Source of the DNA: Cyanobium sp. FGCU52
GTDB taxonomy: Bacteria > Cyanobacteriota > Cyanobacteriia > PCC-6307 > Cyanobiaceae
Direction: 5' to 3'
Assembly (NCBI GenBank): GCA_024958715.1
Contig: JANWUS010000038.1
Location: 35,692 to 99,691, forward strand
DNA: 64,000 bases
Below are positions 16,458 through 27,206 of this stretch, piece after piece (the first letter of the stretch is position 1; each line of letters begins with the position of its first letter). A program made the translations under genes and the position numbers. The notes under the pieces are model-generated. The model worked only from the letters and a program-made list of their open reading frames with translations, did no database searches and was not told the origin of the DNA.

Positions 16458-17357
16458 TCAGGGATAGGCGTTGGGCACGAAGAACTGCTCGTTCATCGGT
16501 GGCCTGCGGTAATCGCCGCCACTCTTGCGGGGGCGCAGCTTGATCGCCGGAGGCGTCATGTCCTCGTAGGGCACCTTGCTCAGCAGATGGCGGATGCAGT
16601 TGAGCCGTGCCCGCCGCTTGTCGTCGGCCTCCACCGTGTACCAGGGAGCCTCGGGGATGTTGGTGTGGGCGAACATGTCGTCCTTGGCCCGGGAGAACTC
16701 CACCCAGCGGTCGCGGGATTCCAGATCCATCGGGCTCAGCTTCCAGCGCCGGGTGGGATCCTCGATCCGGGATCGGAAGCGGGCCTCCTGCTCCTCATCG
16801 GACACGGAAAACCAGTACTTGATCAGGGTGATGCCGCTGCGCACCAGCATGCGCTCGAAGGCGGGGCACGACTGCAGGAACTCCTGCACCTCCTCCGGGG
16901 TGCAGAACTCCATCACGCGCTCCACACCGGCGCGGTTGTACCAGCTGCGGTCGAACACCACAATCTCCCCGGCGGAGGGGAAGTGGGGCACGTAGCGCTG
17001 GAAGTACCACTGGGTTTTCTGGGTGTCGGAGGGGGTGCCGAGGGCGACGACGGTGCAGCCCCGCGGGTTGAGGGGTTCGACGATCCGCTTGATCGTGCCC
17101 CCCTTGCCGGCGGCATCACGCCCCTCAAAGACCACGATCAGCCGGTAGCCCACCGCCTTGATCCAATACTGCATCTTCACCAGCTCCACCTGCAGCCGCG
17201 CGAGCTCCTTCTCGTAAAAGCCCCGATCGAGCTTGGGGGGACGACCCTCGGAGTGAACGGCGAAGTCGTCGAGGATCGGGGAGGGACGGTAGAGGTCAGC
17301 CTCCTGGCTCTCCTTCCTGCTGCTCTTGGGACTGCCCTTGTCCTTGCCCATGACCAC
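16458..17357 (-). CDS. ppk2: Polyphosphate kinase 2
   Basis: 299 residues, full length for a one-domain PPK2. The Walker A is GRDAAGKGG (79-87), and the second conserved block VVFDRSWYNRAGVERVM (about 133-149) carries the Asp and Arg that hold polyphosphate. PPK2 uses polyphosphate to phosphorylate nucleotides (class I uses NDP). The N-terminal 45 residues are basic and disordered. ATG 17357 or 17351 can start it. Confidence 0.92.
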   Translation of the reverse strand: MVMGKDKGSPKSSRKESQEADLYRPSPILDDFAVHSEGRPPKLDRGFYEKELARLQVELVKMQYWIKAVGYRLIVVFEGRDAAGKGGTIKRIVEPLNPRGCTVVALGTPSDTQKTQWYFQRYVPHFPSAGEIVVFDRSWYNRAGVERVMEFCTPEEVQEFLQSCPAFERMLVRSGITLIKYWFSVSDEEQEARFRSRIEDPTRRWKLSPMDLESRDRWVEFSRAKDDMFAHTNIPEAPWYTVEADDKRRARLNCIRHLLSKVPYEDMTPPAIKLRPRKSGGDYRRPPMNEQFFVPNAYP

Positions 17358-17517
17358 CCGGCCAGATCAGAGCTCCATGCAAACAGGCACCAACAGAAAT
17401 GCCCCCTTCCGGTGAGGAACAGGGCATCTCCGGAGCAGCCGCCAGTCAGGGGCGCTCGTGGTGCCGACGTGGTGGGTCCGCCGCCGGTGCATCGGTTGTG
17501 GCCCAACCAGGGACGGT

Positions 17518-17622
17518 TCAGGCACCGACCCCGCCGACTCGCCAACAATCGCAACATCCGACAACGGCAACGGCAACGGCAACGGCTCCAAGAAGCACCA
17601 GCCCCAGAAGAAGTCCGCGCAT
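17518..17622 (-). CDS. Possible 34-residue membrane peptide
   Basis: MRGLLLGLVLLGAVAVAVAV makes a membrane helix, followed by a GCCDCW cysteine cluster and a stop. The helix is encoded across a hexamer repeat (GTTGCC in coding sense, four units). There is no good ribosome site. It lies between a 52-residue ORF and ppk2 on the same strand. Confidence 0.3.
   Translation of the reverse strand: MRGLLLGLVLLGAVAVAVAVVGCCDCWRVGGVGA
17563..17586. repeat. CAACGG hexanucleotide repeat
   Basis: Four units of a CAACGG-type hexamer. On the minus strand this encodes alternating Val-Ala. Repeat number could vary between strains. Confidence 0.6.
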
Positions 17623-17650
17623 GGAGGGACCGGGGTGGCCCGCATGGAGA

Positions 17651-17809
17651 TCAGACGGCCTCGAGACGGCCCGGAGCCCACTGGGCGATCAGCTGTTCGA
17701 TCTGGGCCAGCCGGTAGCGGCTGCGCTCGTCGGGCAGCCGCTGGTATTCGTCCCGCAGGGCCCTCAACCGGGCCTCGAAGGCTTGAAGGACGGGATGGTT
17801 CTCGTTCAC
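17651..17809 (-). CDS. Small helical hypothetical protein (52 aa)
   Basis: GTG start at 17809 gives 52 residues: a charged amphipathic helix pair with HPVLQAFEARLRALRDEYQR, then SRYRLAQIEQLIAQWAPG. The even heptad spacing suggests a short coiled coil. The frame lacks an ATG. It looks like the short conserved proteins common in picocyanobacteria, but no function is known. Confidence 0.45.
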   Translation of the reverse strand: MNENHPVLQAFEARLRALRDEYQRLPDERSRYRLAQIEQLIAQWAPGRLEAV

Positions 17810-18040
17810 GCCAGGGATGCGAGCGAACCCGAATCTTAAGCGAATCCAAAGAGACCCGCCATAAGGAAGGCCGGCAGGCAGCCCTCCGTCAGCGAACCGA
17901 CGCAAGCGAACACCAACTCCCGAAGACGAGCGGCGTCGGCAGCACGGGTAGAATTTTCTATCTGGACGACTGGACGACCGTTGAATCCGGTGGATTCCCG
18001 CAACTCCACCACCCCTAAGCTGGCCACCATCGCCGCACCG

Positions 18041-18385
18041 ATGCAGGAATCGGTCCACTCCCGCAGCGCCATCCTTGCCGCGATGCTCGAGACCCTCGAG
18101 GGCCGTGGGGGAGCAGCCGGCCGTGATGAACTGGCAGCCTCCATCCGCTGCCGGATCCTTGGCAATGCCGACCGCACGGATCCGGAACTCGACGACCTGA
18201 TCACCAGCCTGATCCGCAGGTCCCTGGTCGCCGAATGGATCGTGCCAAAGGCCGATAACCACACCCTCCAGATCAGCGCCGAAGGTCATCACGTTCTGAA
18301 ACTCCACCGCCTGGGCAGGGGCGTCCTCTCCCGCCTGATCCGCCGGCCCCGTGCCCAGGTCCTGGGCCATCGGGGTCCCGTCTGA
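18041..18385 (+). CDS. Hypothetical winged-helix-like protein
   Basis: 114 residues from ATG 18041. Helical segments around LAAMLETLEGRGG and DDLITSLIRRSLVAEW, followed by a strand pair (WIVPKADNHTLQISAEG), suggest a winged-helix domain; the C-terminus is Arg-rich. Codon use is weaker than in neighbouring genes and the prediction is tentative. Confidence 0.4.
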   Translation: MQESVHSRSAILAAMLETLEGRGGAAGRDELAASIRCRILGNADRTDPELDDLITSLIRRSLVAEWIVPKADNHTLQISAEGHHVLKLHRLGRGVLSRLIRRPRAQVLGHRGPV

Positions 18386-19164
18386 ACAGCACAGCCTGCA
18401 GGTTCGTGGCCGCTGCCGCACCATCCAGCAGCGCTGTTGCTTCGCGCTGCACCCTCGCGCTCTCCGTCGCTCCCTCCGAGAGCTCCCGTTCTGAGGAAGG
18501 CCCCGATGGCTGCCGTTGGAAGTCAGGCATGAATGCCTATGGCTCCGTCTCGGTCGCAGACCGAAAGTGGTGACACGAACCAGGAGGCTCCAGCGATGGA
18601 AGAAGCACCACCCGGTCAGTCGTCAGGAGTTGGTTGACTGCAGGCCCCTGCTCCAACAGTCTCGATCCGATCCACGGTCGTCCGGTTCCTCCGAGAACCA
18701 CCCGATGCACCGCCTGAGGTGCCCCCGGGTCAGAACGTCGACCGATCGCTTGGATGCCATGGCCCCAGGTGCCGCCCTCCGCAGCTCCGACCCCAAATTC
18801 ATTCTTCGATGCACTGCTTCAATGCGCTGCTTCGAAGCGCAGATCGCTGGCACGATCGCTTCCCCGCTGACGACACTCTGATGGCGACCGCATGACGGCC
18901 CGGACCCTCGTAACCGGCCGCATCACCCATCCCCGGCCCTGACAGGCCCATCGTCCGTTCAGCTTTTTCATTCAGCCATTGCCACGAAGACGTTCACCCC
19001 GGCCCGGTCCCCCCAGGGATCGGGCCTCTCTTCGTCCAACCCGCGGCTCATCGACGCGGACGGCGTTCTCGGGATGGAGTGATGCGAACGCCCACAGAGC
19101 CGGTTCAATCCGGTGCTGTGCGGATACAGTCCGAAAGATTCCAGGGCCCGAGGCCAACCCATCC
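18386..19164. other. Gene-poor stretch with repeats and a strong hairpin
   Basis: No convincing protein gene on either strand. It holds a 12-bp direct repeat ATGC(A/G)CTGCTTC at 18809-18820 and 18822-18833 running into the palindrome GCTTCGAAGC (18829-18838), and a long hairpin at 19001-19026. Composition is less G+C-rich than in flanking genes. It could hold an untranslated RNA or decayed sequence. Confidence 0.55.
19001..19034 (+). terminator. Hairpin with short pyrimidine tail, terminator-like
   Basis: Arms GGCCCGGTCCC (19001-19011) and GGGATCGGGCC (19016-19026) pair over 11 bp with one G-T, around a CCCA loop, and are followed by TCTCTTCG. No gene ends just before it, so it may close an unannotated transcript. 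The U-run is poor. Confidence 0.45.
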
Positions 19165-19401
19165 ATGCTCATCGGCGAGATCTTCCTCGAGACCATGGCC
19201 ACGGGGATCATCACCCAGGAGGAGATCGACTGGCTCACCACCCACCAGTCGAGCTTCGAGCGCGACGAGGAGGCCAAGGCGCTGAAGATCGGCCGCCTGC
19301 TCGATGAGGGGGAGATCCAGATCGGTTGTCGGCTGCTGGGCACCCACCGGCCTGTGGTCGAGAAGCAGGAAGGGTCCAAGGGCGAAGCCTCGGCGGCCTG
19401 A
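19165..19401 (+). CDS. Conserved small picocyanobacterial protein
   Basis: 78 residues. The pattern LIGEIFLETMATGIITQEE, EIDWLTTHQ, then KIGRLLDEGEIQIGCRL is familiar from short proteins of marine Synechococcus and Prochlorococcus, function unknown. ATG 19165 was chosen for this match. The middle (EEIDWLTTHQ) resembles EEIVWLTTCQ of the Nif11-like protein at 4072. Its stop is 6 nt from the convergent arsS stop. Confidence 0.6.
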   Translation: MLIGEIFLETMATGIITQEEIDWLTTHQSSFERDEEAKALKIGRLLDEGEIQIGCRLLGTHRPVVEKQEGSKGEASAA

Positions 19402-19407
19402 GCCGCG

Positions 19408-20397
19408 TCATCCGTTCGCGGCCAGCGCACCGCCGCAGCTGGAACCGCTGCCGGCCGTGCAGCCGAAACAGTGCTCGGCCACGGTGATCGGAGCCCCTGC
19501 CGGGTCGACGTCGAGCAGGTCGCGCAGGTGCTTCAGGGAAGGGTGGCCGGCGGGCAGGCCCAGCATCTGGTTGAAGTCGCAGTCTTGGAGCCGGCCCTGC
19601 CAGTCGACGCTGATCAGGTGGCGGCACATCACGGCCGGCAGGTTGGCCGGATTGTGGTGGCTGCGCAGCGCTTCCTTGTACGTCTCCAGGCGTCCCTCGG
19701 CCGCCAGGCTGGCCGCGAACCGGTGGATCGGCATGTTGGCCAGGGCGTACAGCCGGTTGAAGACGATGCCGTAGGCGTCGCCCAGCACCCGGCGGTAGTC
19801 GGCCTCCAGTTCGTCCTGCGGCGGCGGCAGGCTGGGACCCTGGGGGTTGTAGACGAGGGTGAGGTCGAGGCCGCTGCCGCTGTGCCCGTAGCCCAGGGCG
19901 TTGAGGCGCTGCAGGCCGGCGATGCTGCGCAGGAACACCCCGCTGCCGCGCTGGCGATCCACATTCGCTTCCAGATAACAGGGCAGGGAAGCCACCACCC
20001 GCACGCCCTGCTCCGCCAGAAACTCACCCAGATCCTCCTGGCCCGGCTCGCTGAGGATCGTGAGGTTGCAGCGGTCGATCACCTCAACCCCCAGCCCCCG
20101 GGCCTGGCGCACCAGATCGCGAAAGCCGGGATGCAGCTCCGGGGCGCCGCCGGTGAGATCGAGGCAGCCGATGCCCCGGGCCTCCAGCACCGGGCCGATC
20201 AGGGCCAGGGTGTCGGCCTCCATGCTCTCGGTGCGCGTGGGGCCGGCATCCACATGGCAGTGGCGGCAGGCCTGGTTGCAGCGGTAGCCCAGGTTCACCT
20301 GAAGGGTGGTCAGGGCACCACGACGCAGCGCCGGGAAGGCGGTGGGCGCCACTGGCACGGGCGCCCCTGACGCAGACGCCGGCGAGACGGAACCCAT
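19408..20397 (-). CDS. arsS: Arsenosugar biosynthesis radical SAM protein ArsS
   Basis: 329 residues. The radical SAM cluster motif CNQACRHC (Cys40, Cys44, Cys47) lies in GYRCNQACRHCHVDAGP, typical of ArsS (former DUF3641 group). DLTGGAPE follows, and the C-terminal extension carries further Cys (MCRH, DCDF, HCFGC) for auxiliary clusters. ArsS adds a deoxyadenosyl group to dimethylarsenite in arsenosugar synthesis. No arsM methyltransferase is in the window. Confidence 0.88.
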   Translation of the reverse strand: MGSVSPASASGAPVPVAPTAFPALRRGALTTLQVNLGYRCNQACRHCHVDAGPTRTESMEADTLALIGPVLEARGIGCLDLTGGAPELHPGFRDLVRQARGLGVEVIDRCNLTILSEPGQEDLGEFLAEQGVRVVASLPCYLEANVDRQRGSGVFLRSIAGLQRLNALGYGHSGSGLDLTLVYNPQGPSLPPPQDELEADYRRVLGDAYGIVFNRLYALANMPIHRFAASLAAEGRLETYKEALRSHHNPANLPAVMCRHLISVDWQGRLQDCDFNQMLGLPAGHPSLKHLRDLLDVDPAGAPITVAEHCFGCTAGSGSSCGGALAANG

Positions 20398-20566
20398 GGC
20401 GGCAGGCCGATGCGGCCCGTTGCGGACTGCGTTGAACGTACCGCCCGGACACAGCAACCGGCGGCATGGGTCACCCCAAGGGGCGTCGGGTACCCGCTGG
20501 TGCCGTCTTGCCAGTCCGCCGGCATCCGGGTCACAGTCCTGGCAGATGCGGCCCACGGCCCTCCCG

Positions 20567-21630
20567 ATGACCGATCTGTTCACCCCCCTGTCCCTGGGCC
20601 CCCTCACCCTGCCCAACCGGGTGGTGATGGCTCCCCTCACCCGCTGCCGGGCGGAGGACGGGAATGTGCCGGGGAGCCTGATGGCCACGTACTAGCCCAG
20701 CGCGCCAGCGCCGGGCTGATCGTGGCGGAAGCCACCATGGCCATGGAGGGCAACTCCGCCTTCGCCCGCGAGCCCGGCATCCACTCGCAGGCCCAGGTGG
20801 AGGGCTGGCGGCAGGTCACCGAGGCGGTGCACGCCGCCGGGGGCAGGATCGTTCTGCAGATCTGGCACGGCGGCCGCGCCTGCCATCCCCTGCTCAACGG
20901 CGGGCGCGTGCCGGTGGCGCCGAGTGCGATCGCCATCAGCGGCGACGAGGTGCACACCCCGGAGGGCAAGAAGCCCTACACCGTGCCGCGCGCCCTGGCC
21001 GACGACGAGCTGCCACAGATCGTGGAAGGTTTCCGCATCGCCGCCCGCAACGCCACCGCCGCCGGCTTCGACGGGGTGGAGGTGCACGGCGCCAACGGCT
21101 ACCTGATCGATCAGTTCCTGCGCGACGGCACCAACCATCGCCAGGGTCCCTACGGCGGGCCGGTGGAGCACCGGGCCCGGCTGCTGCTGGAGGTGCTGGC
21201 GGCGGTGCGGGGCGAAACGCCGCTGATGGGGCTGCGGCTCTCGCCGCTGAACTCCTACAACGACATCAGGGACAGCGATCCGGTGGGCCTGGCCAGCTGG
21301 CTGGGGGAGCACCTCAACGACCGGGGGCTCGACTACCTGCACCTGATGCGCGGCGATTTCCTCGGCGTCCAGCAGGGCGACGTGCTCACCCCGATGCGCG
21401 AGCGCTTCCGCGGCCCCCTGATCGCCAACATGGGTTACGACGCAGCGGAAGCCAACGCCGCCATCGCCGCAGGAACGGTGGATGCGGTGGCCTTCGGCAA
21501 CGCCTTTCTCGCCAACCCGGACCTGCCGGAGCGACTGCGGCTGGGGACTCCCCTCAACCCCGCAGACCCCTCCACCTTCTACAGCCCCGGTCCCGCGGGC
21601 TACACCGACTATCCCTTCCTGTCCCGATGA
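20567..21630 (+). pseudogene. Old yellow enzyme family alkene reductase, frameshifted
   Basis: The N-terminus (MTDLFTPLSLGPLTLPNRVV, MAPLTRCRAE) reads to a TAG at 20693-20695 where the family has TYYAQRASAG. Dropping one base there restores the frame: from 20695 the sequence continues AQRASAGLIVAEAT to a normal end at 21630. FMN/substrate residues follow in GFDGVEVHGANGYL and LSPLNSYND. One missing base after 20694 explains it; either a true frameshift or a sequencing error. An FMN reductase gene overlaps its end by 4 nt. Confidence 0.8.
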
Positions 21631-22151
21631 ACCCCGCCACCGACGTTCTCGTGATCGCCGCCAGCAGCGGCGAGAACCTCCAGCTGGCCGGCCGCTTCGG
21701 CGAGGCCGCCCGCCAGCAGGGTCTGAGCGCCGAGGTGCTCGACCTCACCACCCTCGATCTGCCCCTCTACAACCCGCGTGTGCACGCCGCCAACGGCGTG
21801 CCCGAGAGCGTGCCGGCGCTGAGCCGGCGAATGGCCGCGGTGCCCCGCTGGGTGATCTGCGCGCCCGAATACAACGGCTCGATCCCGCCGGTGCTCACCA
21901 GCGCCATCGCCTGGCTCTCCGTACAGGGCGATGACTTCCGGCTGCTGTTCAACGGCCGCCCGATCGCCATCGCCAGCCATTCCGGTGGCGGCGGGGTGGA
22001 GGTGCTCACCGCCCTGCGCATCCAGCTGGCCCACCTCGGTGCCCACGTCGTGGGACGGCAGCTGGTGGCCACCCGCGCCAGGCCCGCCGCCGACGCCAGC
22101 ATCGACGACATCGTCGCCCGCCTGGCCCAGCTCCAGCCCATCCAGCTCTGA
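21627..22151 (+). CDS. NADPH-dependent FMN reductase
   Basis: 174 residues, flavodoxin-like fold. VIAASSGENLQLA near the N-terminus and ICAPEYNGSIPPVL near residue 77 bind FMN. ATGA overlap with the alkene reductase gene suggests the pair supplies or shares reduced flavin. ArsH is a related family, but the characteristic longer N-terminus of ArsH is absent. Confidence 0.82.
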   Translation: MNPATDVLVIAASSGENLQLAGRFGEAARQQGLSAEVLDLTTLDLPLYNPRVHAANGVPESVPALSRRMAAVPRWVICAPEYNGSIPPVLTSAIAWLSVQGDDFRLLFNGRPIAIASHSGGGGVEVLTALRIQLAHLGAHVVGRQLVATRARPAADASIDDIVARLAQLQPIQL

Positions 22152-22160
22152 GGTTTCGCC

Positions 22161-22928
22161 ATGACCAGCTCCTCCCCCGTCGCCGGCGGACCGGCGACCA
22201 CCTTCCAGTTCCGCCCCGCCGGCGAACGGTTCCACAGCCGCCTCGACTGGCTCGACAGCTGGCACAGCTTCAGCTTCGCCGGCCATCACGATCCCCGCTG
22301 GATGGGCTTCGGCCCGCTGCGGGTGATCAATGACGACACCATCGCCCCGGGCCGGGGGTTCGACCTCCACCCCCACCGGGACATGGAGATCGTGACGGTG
22401 ATGGTGGGAGGGGAGCTGACCCACCGCGACTCCATGGGCAACGCCGAGGTGATCCGGGCCGGCGAAGTGCAGCGCATGAGCGCGGGCACCGGCGTGGTGC
22501 ACGGCGAGTGGAACGAGGGTGCGATTCCCTGCCGGCTGCTGCAGATCTGGATCGAGCCGGCCAGCCAGGGAATCCCGCCGGCCTACGACCAGAAAGCGTT
22601 CACGATCAGCGAAAACTGGACGCCGCTGCTCGACCCCAACGGAGCCGACGGGGCGATGGCCATCCACCGGCCGGTGAGGCTCTGGCGGGCCCGGCCCGCC
22701 GCCGGCGCCTCCTTCCCCCTTGCCTTGGCGGGCGGGCGCCTGGGCTGGCTTCAGCTGATCGAGGGCGCCGTGCAGCTCGAAAGTGCCGAAGGCGGCGTGC
22801 CTGCGGCCGCTCCGGCAGATGGCCTGCTCAGGCGTGGCGACGGTCTGGGGTTCGCGAGCAGCACCGACCCGCTGCGGCTGGTGGCGGGACCGGAAGGCGC
22901 GGATCTGCTGCTGTTCGAGCTGCGCTGA
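22161..22928 (+). CDS. Pirin family (quercetinase-like) cupin protein
   Basis: 255 residues, two cupin halves. The metal site is in HPHRDMEIVT and MSAGTGVVHGEWN (three His plus Glu), as in YhaK/YhhW-type pirins with quercetin dioxygenase activity. It follows the FMN reductase by 9 nt. Natural substrate unknown; a response to oxidative or aromatic stress is likely for the operon. Confidence 0.85.
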   Translation: MTSSSPVAGGPATTFQFRPAGERFHSRLDWLDSWHSFSFAGHHDPRWMGFGPLRVINDDTIAPGRGFDLHPHRDMEIVTVMVGGELTHRDSMGNAEVIRAGEVQRMSAGTGVVHGEWNEGAIPCRLLQIWIEPASQGIPPAYDQKAFTISENWTPLLDPNGADGAMAIHRPVRLWRARPAAGASFPLALAGGRLGWLQLIEGAVQLESAEGGVPAAAPADGLLRRGDGLGFASSTDPLRLVAGPEGADLLLFELR

Positions 22929-23003
22929 GCCATGGCCCACGGCTGCGGTCGCCGCGGGGAGGTGGGGGGAATCTGTAAGCAAGGCGACCGAATCGAGGGC
23001 GGG

Positions 23004-23450
23004 ATGGTGAGAATGGGGCGGATGCAGACCCAGGCTCCCCTGCTGACCACCGCGGCGATGCTCGAGCCGCCGCGCGGCTACCGCCCCCTGGCCTGGCTGG
23101 GGCTGGTGGTCAATGTGCTGGTCATCCCGGCGATGCTGGCGGTGATCCTGCGGGAGCCCACCTGGCGGGCCATCCACATCGCCGTGGGAGCCGGAGCGGT
23201 GCTGCCCACGGCGGTGGTGGGCATCGTGGCCGCCGTCGCCCTGCTGCGCTGGCGGCACTGGGGCCAGGTGCTGGCGATCGTGGCCCTGTCGATGAGCCTG
23301 GCGGTGGCGCTGCCCTACGGCATCGTGCGCCTCGTGCTGGTGGAGGCGGGCCGGGGAACCCTGGCGGTGGCGGCGCCGCTGCTCTGGCTGGCGAACACGG
23401 CGGTTCTCGTGTTCTGGTGCCGCCCGGCGATCCGCCGCTACCTGCGCTGA
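23004..23450 (+). CDS. Hypothetical four-helix membrane protein
   Basis: 148 residues from ATG 23004 (GAGGGCGGG precedes it); ATG 23022 is an alternative. Four hydrophobic segments (WLGLVVNVLVIPAMLAVIL; AIHIAVGAGAVLPTAVVGIVA; VLAIVALSMSLAVALPYGI; LWLANTAVLVFWC) with short loops. No motif recognised. Confidence 0.55.
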   Translation: MVRMGRMQTQAPLLTTAAMLEPPRGYRPLAWLGLVVNVLVIPAMLAVILREPTWRAIHIAVGAGAVLPTAVVGIVAAVALLRWRHWGQVLAIVALSMSLAVALPYGIVRLVLVEAGRGTLAVAAPLLWLANTAVLVFWCRPAIRRYLR

Positions 23451-23555
23451 CCGGCCGGGGTGCGGATCCCAGAAGAATGGCAAATCGGTAGCAACGGCGC
23501 CACCGGGACGGCAGGCCATGAAGATTGGATGAGACTCAACCGAGCCCGTCATTCG

Positions 23556-25724
<2,169 letters not shown>

Positions 25725-25747
25725 GCCCAGCCGGCCCCCACGTTCCG

Positions 25748-26854
25748 ATGGATCGATCCCAGCCCATCGCCGTCGTGGGGGCCGGCAGCGCCGGCCTGCT
25801 GCTGGCGCTGCTGCTGCAGCGCCAGGGCCATGAGGTGACGCTGTTCGAGCGCTCGCCCCAGCTGCGCGACGAGGGCTGCGGCATCCTGCTGGTGAAGACC
25901 GGGGTGGAGGCGATCGCCGCCGCCGGGGTTCCGGGTCTGCTGGAGGAGATCCTGGCGGCGGGCATCCCGGTGCAGCGCTTCCTGTTCCGCAACCTGCGCG
26001 GCGATCCGATCGAGACGAGCCCGACGGAGCGGGCGGCGGGCGAGCTGCCCTCGCTGCTGATCCCCCGGCCGGCGATCCTCGGGGCCCTGGCGGCGCGGCT
26101 GGCGCCGGGCAGCTTCCGCCCCGGGTCTGAACTGGTGGAGTGGCAGCAGGAGGCGGGGGGCGTGCGGGCCCGCTTCGCCGACGGCAGCCGCTGGGAGGGG
26201 GCGCTGCTGGTGGGGGCCGACGGGCTCTTCTCCAGGGTGGCTCCGGCCCTGGCGCCGCAGCGGCGGCTGCACTACCTGGGCGATCGGGTGTGGCGGGGGG
26301 TGGTGGCCGACGGCACGTTCTGCGGCGACGGCGATTTCATCGTGTACGCCCGGGGGCGGGGCATCTACGCCAACGTCTTCGACCTCGGCCACGCCCCCGA
26401 CGGCACGCCCCTCACCCACTGGGGCTTCTTCCAGGAGGAGCCTCTGCCGGCCGGGCGCGAAGAGCAGCGCCGGCTGCTGCGGGAGCCGGTGCCGGCGGAG
26501 GCCCTGGCCAAGCTGCCGGCCGATGTGGCCGCCCTGATCGCCGCCACGCCGCCGGAGGCGGTGGTGGCCAACTGGTCGTTCGACATCGATCCGCTGCCGC
26601 GGCTGGTGCAGGGGCGCGTGGCCCTGATCGGCGATGCGGGCCATGCCATGAGTTCCTCCCAGGCCCGGGGGATGACCGCCGGTCTGGAGGATGCCGTGGA
26701 ACTGGCCGCCCACCTGGCGGACGACGCCCCGGATCCGGTGGCAGCGCTGGAGGCCTGGGAGGCGGAGCGGCTGCCGGTGGTGCATGCCTATCAGAACCGC
26801 AGCCGGCAGGTGAGCGCACGCACAGGGCGGCGGTCGCCGGCGAAGACGTCCTGA
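25748..26854 (+). CDS. FAD-dependent monooxygenase
   Basis: 368 residues, p-hydroxybenzoate hydroxylase fold. FAD sites: GAGSAGLLLALLLQRQGH (about 9-26) and VALIGDAGHAMSSSQARGM (about 294-312), with an internal GADGLFS motif. Members include zeaxanthin epoxidase-like and salicylate hydroxylase-like enzymes; the substrate cannot be told. The gene starts 23 nt after glnN on the same strand. Confidence 0.82.
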   Translation: MDRSQPIAVVGAGSAGLLLALLLQRQGHEVTLFERSPQLRDEGCGILLVKTGVEAIAAAGVPGLLEEILAAGIPVQRFLFRNLRGDPIETSPTERAAGELPSLLIPRPAILGALAARLAPGSFRPGSELVEWQQEAGGVRARFADGSRWEGALLVGADGLFSRVAPALAPQRRLHYLGDRVWRGVVADGTFCGDGDFIVYARGRGIYANVFDLGHAPDGTPLTHWGFFQEEPLPAGREEQRRLLREPVPAEALAKLPADVAALIAATPPEAVVANWSFDIDPLPRLVQGRVALIGDAGHAMSSSQARGMTAGLEDAVELAAHLADDAPDPVAALEAWEAERLPVVHAYQNRSRQVSARTGRRSPAKTS

Positions 26855-26861
26855 TGTCGCG

Positions 26862-27185
26862 ATGGTGACAGTCCAGATCTGTCACAAGCATCAGAGTGGA
26901 ACTCTTGACGCGATATGTGTAGTGGCCCTTCCTTCCGTTCCCGCAACCCTGGCCCAGAGTCTCGGCCAGCTCTATGGCAGCGCCCGGCGCTACCGCCTGG
27001 TGGATCAGAACGGCGATCCCCACCCCGTCCTCGACGACGTCTACGACACGCTGGAGGCCGCCTGGCTGGAGGCCGTGTCGTGGTGGCGCGAAGAGGTGGG
27101 GGGAGGCCAGGAGCCGGTGGGCATCGGCGTGGAGGTGAGCACCGCCACCGGCGACTGGCGCACCGTTCGCCACCCTGGCCGCTGA
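26862..27185 (+). CDS. Small conserved hypothetical protein
   Basis: Up to 107 residues from ATG 26862; a GTG at 26922 would give 87 residues and start nearer the conserved-looking part (ALPSVPATLAQSLG). The core GSARRYRLVDQNGDPHPVLDD followed by a Trp-rich helix (AAWLEAVSWWREEV) looks folded. An inverted repeat covers the first start (26865-26885), which favours the shorter form. Confidence 0.5.
   Translation: MVTVQICHKHQSGTLDAICVVALPSVPATLAQSLGQLYGSARRYRLVDQNGDPHPVLDDVYDTLEAAWLEAVSWWREEVGGGQEPVGIGVEVSTATGDWRTVRHPGR
26865..26885. promoter_or_regulatory. Inverted repeat GTGACAG-N7-CTGTCAC
   Basis: Perfect 7-bp arms (26865-26871 and 26879-26885) with a 7-nt spacer, just after the monooxygenase stop. 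Could be an operator for the small downstream gene; no T-run follows, so it is not a standard terminator. Confidence 0.4.
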
Positions 27186-27206
27186 GATCCCCGCTCACCT
27201 GAGGCC

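Noticed and set aside
18623..18853. Possible transposase remnant on the minus strand
   Set aside because: A short frame has a vaguely DDE-like helix, but no inverted repeats, no catalytic residues and no continuation on either side.
19095..19125. tRNA-like T-arm (GGTTCAATCC)
   Set aside because: No D-arm, anticodon arm or acceptor pairing could be built around it.
23451..23555. NtcA box upstream of glnN
   Set aside because: GTAGCAACGGCGCC is the closest stretch and lacks the right TAC half; no other candidate in the short gap.
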